From Fragilaria crotonensis (taxonomy: Eukaryota > Bacillariophyta > Fragilariophyceae > Fragilariales > Fragilariaceae), in the NCBI GenBank assembly GCA_022925895.1, contig JAKSYS010000033.1, forward strand, positions 62,001 through 126,000: DNA of 64,000 bases. Reading direction: 5' to 3'. Every line of letters begins with the position of its first letter. The stretch's first letter is position 1. Made by a program: the position numbers and the translations under genes. The notes beneath the pieces were generated by a model, which was not told where the DNA came from, searched no databases, and was given only the letters and a program-made list of their open reading frames with translations. Below are positions 1-9,454 of this stretch, one piece after another.

Positions 1-242
1 AAGTGGAGATAAATCCACCTCTCCCAAACCCAAAATTCCATTCCAATAAAGCCCTTCCCCTCGAGACTTTCCCTAGCTCTCTTTCCCAACGACGACAACT
101 TGCTTGTGTTAACGATTCAGTCTTCTATGTCAGTTTGCAGTGATGCATTCCATACAGAGAGGTTCACAAATGTAGTAACGAAGAATATACATGATGGTGT
201 GCAATCCCATGGACTGCACAATTCAGTCGGGCATAAGCCCGA

Positions 243-1005
243 CTAATACCACGTGATGGAACCACTCCAGAAGCTGTCGTTATCGAAGAAGTCGTCGGGA
301 TTGGAAATAGATTGCTCGGGGTTGCCAAAAGTCTCGATCTTATCGTTGTGCAACACAACCACTCGGGAGATGTCGTGACGTCCAACTGCTGGGTCATTAG
401 TAGCGAAAAGACCAGACAGTTCTTCTTGGTGAGAAGAAGGATCCACATCTAGCTCAGCAAGCAACTTTCGTTCCAGTCGGTAATCTTGACGAAACCTTAA
501 ATGGTGAAAGGAATCATCGTTAGAGGTGTCGTGAAACGCAAAAATCAGTACTGCTCTCAACGGAAGAAAGCACCAACCACATTCGGAATTCAATCACACT
601 GCCTTCAATGGCGATTTTAGAGAGCTAAAAAAATCGCGAGATCTACATTTGGGTTGGAACGGCGATGGCGATCAACAAGCGAAGAACTGACCTTTGCGTG
701 TCTTCACAGGAGTAGAAGTAGCGACCTAATCCATCCTTAGGATAGAGACGATCAACAATATGGACTTCATCTTCCCCCGAGAAGCTTACACCCCTTGGAG
801 CTTCACTTAGCGACGAGCACGTCGTCGATGCCAGAGAACAGCAATCGTCAAAACTCGTAGAAGGCCGTAGAGATTGTACCAGACATGAGTCAACTCTTTT
901 CGGAGGCGATGATACTAGTACATATTCCTCTTCGTCGTAGCATTCATCGTTCAGTGGTGGACGAGATAAGACGGAAAGCAAAGCATTTCTTTCAATGATG
1001 ATCAT
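243..1005 (-). CDS. Conserved diatom-type protein of unknown function, two exons
   Basis: I recognise no enzymatic function. Two reading frames join cleanly on the minus strand. Exon 1 runs 1005 to 692 and exon 2 495 to 243, with a 196-bp GT..AG intron (691-496; donor GTCAGT, acceptor TTTAAG). The join restores a codon and gives a continuous block FYS-x-EDTQRFRQDYRLERK followed by LLAELDVDP. The C-terminus is an acidic FFDNDSFWSG block ending in SITWY. From memory, this arrangement (VSF..., FYS-x-E-TQRFRQ, RxSRVVV, FFDNDSFW) recurs in a multi-copy family of small diatom proteins. The chosen start, the ATG at 1005 (MIIIERNALLS), gives 188 aa. The frame stays open upstream to an ATG at 1389, but that extension looks unlike the rest and may be 5' UTR or upstream sequence. 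No signal peptide or membrane segment is visible. The family and splice are fairly secure; the start is not. Confidence 0.72.
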
Positions 1006-1389
1006 GGTGAAAAATTTCGGTTTGGCGGATGCGAAGAAAAGAGACTCGAAATTGCACCAGGTTTTGTGTGCTCGAAGGTCGTGGCGTCCAAATGGGAACA
1101 TTCCGTTTCCTTCCCTGCAATTTTGGTGGTCGTGACTCCGCAAAAGTTGGGAGCAAGCGAGCCGTGCCTGTTTCGCGTACTGTTCGCTACTCGCTACCAA
1201 TATACGGAAGGAAATTTCTCCGGCATCGGGGTCATTTGACGCTTGAAGCAGGGAGAGAACTTTAATCGGGTTTGATGGTATGACATTCAATAAGACGTTT
1301 TCGTTAGTACCTGGTACGACTACCCGTATCATAGGACAAGACGACACCCAAAGTGCGAAAAGCTTCTGTAGAAAAACGAGTAATGGCAT

Positions 1390-3991
1390 ACTAGTACTCT
1401 TGTACTGGAGTGCTACAGGTAGAGAAAGTTTTGAATATGCATAATCTTATTTACTTACCGTACTGGTAGTTATATACTCGCCTGGTACTAGTACTTGTAC
1501 CTTGTATGCAGATAGTCCGAGTATCATATCATTTTCGGGTCCATGTTCTGTACGGTACTTGTACTGTACTTGTACTCCGCATTCTGTTGTAGTGCTAGTA
1601 TGTTCTTCGAATGATATGCATATATCAGATATCAGACACCAGACGCCAGAGCACTGGCGAGTGGCGAGTTGCTTTCTACTTTCAACGCTATGCATAATGC
1701 ATACTCATTCACTGCTGGAGTACTTGTACTAGTACCAAGTACCAAGTACCAGCAATCGTGATCGGTGGTAGCACGTACCAGTAGACCTTTCGCAGGACCT
1801 GTATGTAGTATGTACAGTATGCATATGCAGATATGATCAGATTCTCCTACTCTACTAGTAGAGTCTACTACCGGTAGTAGTAGTGAGTTTCATTCACTGA
1901 CATCCTCGTGAACGAGTCGTACTTCATTCACGTTTTCATTTGTCCGGGAAACCTACCGGTAGTAGTACGTACAACTGGAGTAGGTCATACAACATGATAC
2001 AATTACTGTCATGTCATAGTCATTAGTCATTCATATGAATTGAAGCACAGACTACAAGCGGCTCCCTGATTGGGGGGGGGGGGTTAGTTCACATTTTTCG
2101 TGAAGATGATGCCTCCTAACGCCAAACAGTGCCTGGAACCCGTAGCTAACTCAAATGTTTGCGTGCATGGTGTCCTCATTTACACAACTTCTCGTGTCGA
2201 CATACGACTGCCATCGCGACGGGATCTCCATTTGTTACGTGCACCTCAGGTGACTACATGCACCATGAACGTGGTACCTGGTACAATGCACACGAGTTCA
2301 AGACGACCCTACTCCATGCTACTTATGTCCTCTATGTATTCGTTTCCCGCGCCAGACAGCTGATGCCAATGGCATCGACGGCCGGTGTGACTCGTTGTCT
2401 CCACTGCCCGTTGTTTTCCTGAATGTTTCAGGATAACATATCGACCGTGAACATACCACCGCCACCAACATGATGTCGTGTTGGGTACCAGGTTCTTCCT
2501 GGTACTCCGTACTACATACTACATACTACTACAGCAACATACATTTGATGCTGCATCATCATGGCGAGGTGTATTAGCAACGGGTAGGTTGTGGTAGAGC
2601 ACTAACAGCAATCTGGCTGCCTATTGATAAGAAGTAACATATAAGAGGAAAAATAAACTTATGCTGATTACATTATCGCCTGAATCATAACAAGAGTGAA
2701 GGAGTCGCTCACTGCACTTGCAATCAAAATGCTTCTGGTACTGAGATCATTTGTAGGTCCTTGTCATTAACTGGCTGTCATGATTGTCATTGTCCCCAAC
2801 AACACCTTCATTGACAGTGGCAGGAAGGTGCTGTCCCATGCCCCCAGCATAAGAGTCCTGTAGTAGGTAGTGCGCAAGGCAGCGTTGCTACCTATTGATA
2901 CTACTGTAAGTGTTCCTGCTCTCAGCAATGCCATGCTTGTTTCCCATCTCTTGAAGGTTATGATAACTGCTTCCACCAATCACACTGAGGATGTATTCAA
3001 AACAAGCATGACTACCATCGTTTTCATAAAAATCTGAAGTCTATATGTTTGAAATGATATTCAGTGTGAGCGTGTGTGGTCAAGCAGATTAGCCGGTCAT
3101 ATTCATTGGCATCTGGACTATTCACCAACCACTGAATTCTATTCCATTAACCTTGTCTTGGTTGTTGAAAGAATTTCCTGTGATTACGTGCCATGTGGAT
3201 GATGCTCCATCATGATGTCAAATGGTTATCTTCCAGTTTCTGTCTGGTCATTTTGCTCGAGTTGTTGCAGGCATTGCCTTGTTGTTGTTCTTCTCTCGTG
3301 CCAATATTGGTCATGATACTAGGGCCCGAAACGTACTTCTTCTTGCTTAGTTTCATGAGCACCTCAATCTTGTTTGATGCCACTCATGCAGGTTGGAATG
3401 TGTTCAACAAATGATCTGATGCCAATCTTGCCATCATAGGTGCACACTCGTCCTTCTGGTGCATCCAATCAAGCAGCAAGCAACTTCACACACCAGGAAG
3501 CAACATGACTTTCATAACAAATCTGGTTGTGATTCTGTGTTAAGTACCTTTGTGGAATTTCATCATCTTCATCCACGGTGCTTCTTGCCGATGAAGATCT
3601 ACTTTTGTGGATGTGAATATTGTCGTAGAAGCTGTCATGGTAGTTGTTGTTTTCATCATCAACAGTCAACTACTAGCTATGGCTTGAGAGCAAAACTAGT
3701 TGGCACAGTAAGTACCATGTCTTGCTTGTCTGCTTTCATCCTGAGAACAGCACTGCCTTCTTTGATATCCAACCACCACAGCCGAACTCCAAATCACTTT
3801 GCATCTGGCACGTAATATATTGTAATCTTTGGGACCCTTGCACTGTGGGAATACAAATCCACATACCAGGTCTGTACGGAGTACTGGAGTACTGAAGTGC
3901 AACGTCAAGCATGAAACTACTCGACAGGTCGAAACCGCAACACGTTGCGAGTTGCGAACGATGTAGTATGCATACAGTGTACAGTGTACAG
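1390..3991. other. Gene-poor stretch with GTAC-type palindromes and a poly-G run
   Basis: No convincing gene. Positions 1390-2000 and 2260-2530 are dense in short palindromes built from TAC/GTA, such as GTACTAGTAC, CTACCGGTAG and GGTACCTGGTACC. A run of 12 G lies at 2072-2083. Between 2580 and 3850 the composition is more ordinary, but every open frame is under 120 codons and overlaps others without protein-like character. Near-repeated phrases such as CCTATTGATA at about 2620 and 2893 hint at decayed repeat DNA that I cannot name. Confidence 0.5.
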
Positions 3992-5106
3992 TACCACATA
4001 AAAAGTGCCTGGAGCCGTTACTTTCACCCCGTTGTGGACTAAAGATATCTTGCTCAAAAATGCTTTGATTTCAATTCTGTTTTTTTACAAATGCTGTGTG
4101 ATGTTCTTGGCTACCCAGAACATTAATCATTCTTTTTCCAGAGCAAGAATTGATGAAGTTGTCGCTGAACTTGTGACGCTCATTTTAGCAGTTATCAGCT
4201 CAGGCACTTCATTTAAATGTATCCATACCTTAAGACATTTTAGGCATCGGTTGAGATTTTTCACCCCATTCAACTATGATTTTTGTACTTGTTTTCTACT
4301 GCTACAGAGTTTTCCCTATTGGTGGTACGCGATCAATGGGGTGAAAATCCGAGGGGGTGAAAAATTGCGAACCCTCAACTTCCAGTGATGTTTACAACAC
4401 CAGTTTCTAATCGGTTTGTTCACCACTCCAGAAGACTTCGTTGTATTGCATATCAGAGATCAAAACGGCCATAGCAAGTGCCATTGATTTCTTGAAATTG
4501 AGTGACTTATTACCACATACAAAGTGCCTGGAGCCGTTTCGACCGCTGGAGCCGTTAAACGGGGTTTTTTCGACTCCTCCTACAAAGAAGTCAGTCAATT
4601 TCAAGAATTCAATGGACATAAGCACAGCCGAGTTGATCTCTGATATGCAATACAGCAATGTCATCTAGAGCGGTTAACGAACCGATTAGTAGACTGGGGT
4701 TGTGAATGCAACTGCATGTTGAGGGTCGACAATTTTTCACCCCTTCGGGTTTTCACCTCATTGATCGCGTACCACCAGGGAAAACTCTGTAGCAGTAAAA
4801 ACCTAGTACGAGAAATCATGGTCGAATGGGGTGAAAAATCTCAACCGATGCCTAAAAAATGTCTTAAGGTACGTATACATTTAAATGAAGTGCCTGGAGC
4901 CGATAAATGCAAAAATGAGCTTCGCAAGTTCAGCAACAACTTTGTCAATTCTTGCTTCAGTACAAGAATGATTAATGCACTGGATAGTCAAGAACATTGA
5001 ACACTATTTGTAAGCAAACAGACTTGAAATCAAAGCATTTTTGAGCGTGAGATCTTTAGTCCACAACGGGGTTAAAATAACGGCTCCAGGCACTTTTTAT
5101 GTGGTA
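3992..5106. mobile_element. Non-autonomous TIR element, inverted dimer (foldback)
   Basis: Both ends carry the same terminal inverted repeat. The left end reads TACCACATAAAAAGTGCCTG and continues GAGCCGTTA; the right end is its reverse complement, finishing ATGTGGTA at 5106. The outer TA on each side is a likely TA target duplication. The whole 1.1 kb folds back: for example AAATCAAAGCATTTTTGAGC near 5028 mirrors 4040-4065, and the block with TTTAAATG at about 4210 mirrors about 4880. A second terminus (TACCACATACAAAGTGCCTG) begins at 4513. So 4513-5106 looks like one complete element of about 0.6 kb, and 3992-4512 is an inverted copy lacking its own far terminus. No coding capacity; the short mirrored reading frames near 4.4-4.7 kb are products of the palindrome. 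It is related in sequence and layout to the elements at 37.0 kb and 38.4 kb. Confidence 0.85.
4513..5106 (+). repeat. Complete unit inside the inverted dimer
   Basis: A left terminus (TACCACATACAAAG, then TGCCTGGAGCCGTTT) is followed within 80 bp by a CTCCTCCTACAAAGAAGTCA block. An internal TGCCTGGAGCCG copy lies about 210 bp from the right end, and the right terminus ends at 5106. The same order (terminus, CTCTACA/CTCCTACA block, internal terminus copy, CAGTA-x-AGAATGATT block, terminus) is found at 37.0 kb and at the ends of the 6.8-kb element. Confidence 0.7.
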
Positions 5107-5558
5107 GTATCATGTAATCACTACGTCATTTCTACCGGTACTTGTACCGCGGCATCGTACAGTAGCTCCTTCTGATCTCGCACACAAGATAATCGAGTTA
5201 CAACATGCAATGCATGCAACTGTACCATTAACACTCAAATCGGTGCATCCTTGCATCTTCAGTAGTCTAGAGCGGTCTCTGATTTCCAATGGCATTTGGA
5301 TGCGTGATTACACTCTTTCGATATGAATGGAAAGCTGGAAAGTCGTCGTCGACATCGTCCTGATCGAGGAATCGATCTCCCACCGTTGCTCCTCCGCCAA
5401 AACCTTCGATCAGAGCTGCTGCCGCTTCATCGTCTCTGCACTCTCTCGACCGAGCTCGAGGGAACATCCATCTGTTCACCCGTTATTCTTTTCCAGCGCT
5501 ACATTGCAGCAGTATCATATGGAGGAGTTTAAAGTTGTACTCACTGCAAGAAGATTGG

Positions 5559-6958
5559 ATGAATCGAACCCCTCGTACTCTGGTCTTACCAACATGGAAA
5601 TTGGAACTGGTCCAGGATGAGACGTCGCGAGTCGTTAGTTTGACATCCATGGAAGTGACTGTGAACAGCGATGCGATCTTGGGATACGCGATTATAGCGA
5701 CGAGTAGAGGCCATGTTAGTCTGATTGAGATTGACGTTACCACTGGCAACAAACCTCGTCTGGCGTATTCGATCGATACCAACATCTTGAACGTCGTTTC
5801 CGTCACGGGATGGATGATGGAAAATGATATTCATATTGCAGTTGGATCAAAATCTGGATTGATTGAAGAATGGAAGTTTGTCACTGCAGAGTCTACGAAC
5901 GGTCACCAAGAAGTTACAAATCAACTAATCTGGAGGGGTTCATTTTTCACATCCCTCCACTCCTTGATGGCGGTCAACTCCACATTGTCGGCTTGCATCT
6001 CACAGAAACCGCGCATGGGACGAGGCTTACAGTCATCAACTGTCGAAGTTTTGGATAGATCTAAACTCGCGCTTGAATGGAAGCCTGGTGAGATTGCCAC
6101 GCTCGGCGATTACTGCTTGTGGCCGGAGGAAGGATGCGAATGGATTCGCGTCACTGTCGACGGATCGACAGGTGACGACGTGACACTGGGAAGCAATATC
6201 ATGTGTCGAATTGATGATTCATCCTGGGCTGCGGCACTGGCGGATGGTTCAGTGGGGATTCTTCACTCGTTCCCAAGTTCGGTGTCTACCGCTACGATCG
6301 GCTGGGGCGTTCTCCTTGAGTCACACCAAGCAACTCTGCCCTATCCAGCCATTGGTTTGGGCAAACTGGACTTGGAAGGGAAACCACATTTGGCCTGGTG
6401 TCTCCGCGGTGGAACAGTTTACTGCCTCCCAATGGACGAGGGTGGCGCTGATGGCCCTAATCCCAGAAAGGGCGTTCCAACATTCCTTCCTCCGGCAGAA
6501 GACGAGGAAGACTTCTCGTTTTTGCATGGCTTTGCCGCTGGTGATATCCAACTGCAAGGTGATGAATCTACTTCGGCTTCTATGATGGACAAGAGACCCA
6601 TTATTGTATACTCAGGGGACGGCGGCATCATGGAGGTGTACGTATGCGGGCTGCTACAACAAAGCAACGAGGAAGTTGTTGATCGAGTTGCACTCCAAAA
6701 AATGGTGGAAAACGGAACGATTCAAATGTTGCTGGACGCTTTCAGATCCATGGATGATGGCGCTCGATTGTTGAAAAACAAACCTGGTCACTAGCGTACC
6801 AAGAGTGTCAAGATAGTGATGCCAACGTTGACGCTGTGATGGCCAATACGTCGAATGCCTTCCGTCACACAAGATCCTTGCTCTTGAGTCTCGCGCGACA
6901 ACTCAGCCGGGAAGATTCGATATATCTTACGAGCACAGCATTATCCCTAGTATCTTGA
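5559..6958 (+). CDS. Hypothetical protein, possibly beta-propeller-like; one apparent frameshift
   Basis: I do not recognise the family. The first in-frame ATG (5559) opens about 411 codons. The protein is rich in beta-strand-like stretches with repeated Gly-His/Gly-Asp turns (ATSRGHVSLIEI, VGSKSGLIEEW, LADGSVGILHSF, LRGGTVYCL, YSGDGGIMEVYV). These recall WD40-like or NUP-type propeller blades, but canonical GH-WD spacing is absent, so the fold is inference. The frame stops at 6795, just after an A5 run (6774-6778). One more A there would continue the protein for about 54 residues (QTWSLAYQECQDSDANVDAV onward) to a stop at 6956-6958. That tail is coherent, and I believe it is the true C-terminus. 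It would overlap the 3' end of the convergent neighbour by about 30 bp. Upstream ATGs at 5323 and 5327 are in other frames, so an unseen 5' exon or another indel near 5535 is possible. Confidence 0.6.
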
Positions 6959-8672
6959 AACTAAAACCCTCCACCAATTCCAGTGACATCATTATGTCGC
7001 TCCCAATTGGCGCTTTGTTGTCTCCAAAATCCAAGTTAAAGTGGTGTGTGATGTGTTCAGGATCGCCACTGCTCGACTCGTGATAACCATCGATTTCAAG
7101 AGAGGTCTCTAGCGCCTGGTCTTCCTTTCCCGGAGACAAGATAGCAACTCGAAATCGTATTCGTCCACTCTTCCATGGTTCGACATTGGACTTCAAAGTC
7201 ATTAGATGCAAGTATCGAACTTCCTTGCTAACATTCTTTACCTGCAACACCACGTTGGCTCCCGTGCCGATGGCGACCAATCCCGTCTTTCGAGACCATC
7301 CCGTCGTCATGTCGCTCTGAACCTCCCAACCAGTACTGCTGAGCGTGTATTGTGCAAGATATTTTCGAAACTCCATTACTTTTGTCACCGTACCCTGTGG
7401 ACTCGCAAAGACTGCAAACGGACACGAAGGCTCGCCCGTTGACGGATCCTGGCAAGACTCAATCGGAACCACATTAGCAGCAGCAGCATTATGTGTTGAC
7501 TTCTCACAATGCCGTAGCGCTGCTTCGAGCGCACCAAAGGCCACGACCCATGTCATGGCCATGTGACCAGCCATGGCAAAGTCACCGTCTTGTCGATCAG
7601 CCTGCATGGCTCGAGCAAAGGCCTCCTTGTGGTGCATCTTCAATATTTTCTGGTTCAATGCGACACCAACGTCATCCATGTGAATGACCATGGGCGGTAC
7701 GCCGCATGGATGCGAGACTTGGACTGCTCGGAGAAACATGTTCATTTCGGATTTGATTGTTTCTTCAAGATTACCAGTCGATCCCGAGTTGCCGTATGTT
7801 TCATAATCGTAACGACCATAGGCGTTGATGAGAATGTCTGGCCCGTGCGGCAATAAGCTCTTTGGGTAGATCCAGTTGCGTATCAGAGGGATCATGAAAC
7901 CGGTATCAGTTCCTTCCTCCGACAGGTTCGTGACTTGGACCCAATCCATCCCCATTATGGAATTTAGGAAAGCCTGCAATCGATACGGCCATGCACAAAA
8001 CGTTGGATTGGCCATGACACTGCCCTCGGGAATCGAAACAGTGGCTATGGAACAACCTTCGCCTTCCGCAAACGAACCACCGACGACTGCAATGCGAAGT
8101 GGTGGCGCCGTGTCGGGTGATTGCAGTCGCTTTCGGATTATTTCCAACGGACGGGACAAGTCTGGAATGACATCTTGTAGCGTCGATTGCAACAAAGATG
8201 GCGGAAGTTCCGCTAACAGCCGTTTCATCCAGTCTTCGTGAAGAAACTGAGGGTCATCCGGATGCTTGCTTGCGGCAAGAATCGCTCCAATGAATTGAGT
8301 CCACAACTTCTTGGCGGATGAACGCCGAGGTAGCAGTGGACAGATATCTTTGGATGTCTTGATGTCTTCCATAAGTTTCATACGATTTGCATCCCACTTT
8401 TGCTTCCCCTTGAGATGATGGCGATTATCTGCCTTGGAGTTGCTACTTTTACTGCCAGTGCCAAAACTGAAGCGGCCTCCACTTGTTCTTGTCAAGGGCC
8501 AGAACAGGGACCCTTGTATTAGGAGAAGGATGATGAGGCCCCCAACTGTAATCCCCATGATTAAGACTGGAATGGGCCCTCCGTGTCGGGCGACTACCCC
8601 GACAATACCACCACCTCCTCTGCGACGTCGTGACGGCGGGGTGACTGTCACCATTGCAACCATGATGGGCAT
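6927..8672 (-). CDS. Type II membrane protein with SGNH-hydrolase-like domain
   Basis: 581 aa, intronless, from the ATG at 8672. Residues 1-33 are basic and Gly-rich (SRRRRGGGG). Residues 34-59 form one strongly hydrophobic segment, giving a type II signal-anchor layout with the bulk in the Golgi/ER lumen or outside the cell. The segment RIAVVGGSFAEGEG (about residues 193-206) fits block I of SGNH/GDSL hydrolases, with Ser200 as candidate nucleophile. It is followed by ILINAYGRYDY, which resembles the block III Gly/Asn region, and by a VIHMDDVG stretch. A C-terminal region (about 440-581) rich in beta strands may be an accessory carbohydrate-type domain. Diatoms have many such SGNH-like proteins, and substrates are usually unknown (glycan or acyl ester are possible). 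The gene is convergent with, and may overlap, the gene upstream. A complete catalytic set is not proven by eye. Confidence 0.72.
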   Translation of the reverse strand: MPIMVAMVTVTPPSRRRRGGGGIVGVVARHGGPIPVLIMGITVGGLIILLLIQGSLFWPLTRTSGGRFSFGTGSKSSNSKADNRHHLKGKQKWDANRMKLMEDIKTSKDICPLLPRRSSAKKLWTQFIGAILAASKHPDDPQFLHEDWMKRLLAELPPSLLQSTLQDVIPDLSRPLEIIRKRLQSPDTAPPLRIAVVGGSFAEGEGCSIATVSIPEGSVMANPTFCAWPYRLQAFLNSIMGMDWVQVTNLSEEGTDTGFMIPLIRNWIYPKSLLPHGPDILINAYGRYDYETYGNSGSTGNLEETIKSEMNMFLRAVQVSHPCGVPPMVIHMDDVGVALNQKILKMHHKEAFARAMQADRQDGDFAMAGHMAMTWVVAFGALEAALRHCEKSTHNAAAANVVPIESCQDPSTGEPSCPFAVFASPQGTVTKVMEFRKYLAQYTLSSTGWEVQSDMTTGWSRKTGLVAIGTGANVVLQVKNVSKEVRYLHLMTLKSNVEPWKSGRIRFRVAILSPGKEDQALETSLEIDGYHESSSGDPEHITHHFNLDFGDNKAPIGSDIMMSLELVEGFSFKILGIMLCS

Positions 8673-9454
8673 TGTGAATGTTTACAGTGTCTTGTGTCTC
8701 CCGTTGACGTGAAGAGCTCCAAGCAAGAGTCACAGTCTCGCAATGCTTCTACCAACGATGATGAAGTGGACTATCCGTCACAGTAACTTCAAGAGTGATG
8801 AGTCTGTGGATCCGTCGCTACAATGCTTTCGATACGGGTTGATCGATCAGGTGAAGGCTAACCTTGTTTTTCGAACTCAGGGACATTGGACGCAGTCATA
8901 AAGTCATTCGACAAACAAGTACCAGGCATACAAGTACAAGGTACTACTACACTGCAAGCTTCATACACGCCACTATCAGTGTACTGTAGTGCTCGAATAC
9001 TCATCTGGTAGATTTACGTAGCTGTCCAGTACTACAGTACTCAGGTGTCACTTCTTTCGTATCGAGTACTTGTACTCCATGCTTGCACTACAGGTACTAC
9101 AGTCTACAGTGATCCCAAGTGACATTTTTTCGGATGCATGTATGAATTGCACAATCTACTACCAGGTACCAGGTACCAGGTATCGTACCAGTACATGAAC
9201 AACAACATACTACAGTAAGCAGCTTGTATGATACGCCTACTCTCTAGCAGAAAGACCCCCAATATCGTCGAGAGACCCCAAAACGCATACTGTCATTCTG
9301 TTTGAGAAGATATGCTTTCTGCGTGATCAGAGAGCCGACACCAGGTGTTCTTAGCATACAATACTGTTCCGAAGAAGGGGTAGAAGAATATTAGATACTC
9401 CAGTGCTCAGAGAACCGATTAGCTTATTACTCCTTAGCATTGACATCCGACGGT
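8673..9454. other. Intergenic, palindrome-rich
   Basis: No gene seen. It is rich in TAC/GTA palindromes (ACCAGGTACCAGGTACCAGG near 9163, CAGTACTACAGTACTCAG near 9030). It lies between the start of the SGNH-like gene and the 3' end of the cap-binding gene, so its left part should contain the former's promoter. Confidence 0.5.

Noticed and set aside
2072-2083. Run of 12 G as a G-quadruplex or regulatory site
   Set aside because: A single homopolymer with no partner runs; its length is also likely to be unreliable in assembly.
4407-4668. Two opposite-strand reading frames with similar peptides
   Set aside because: They are mirror images produced by the inverted dimer, not genes.
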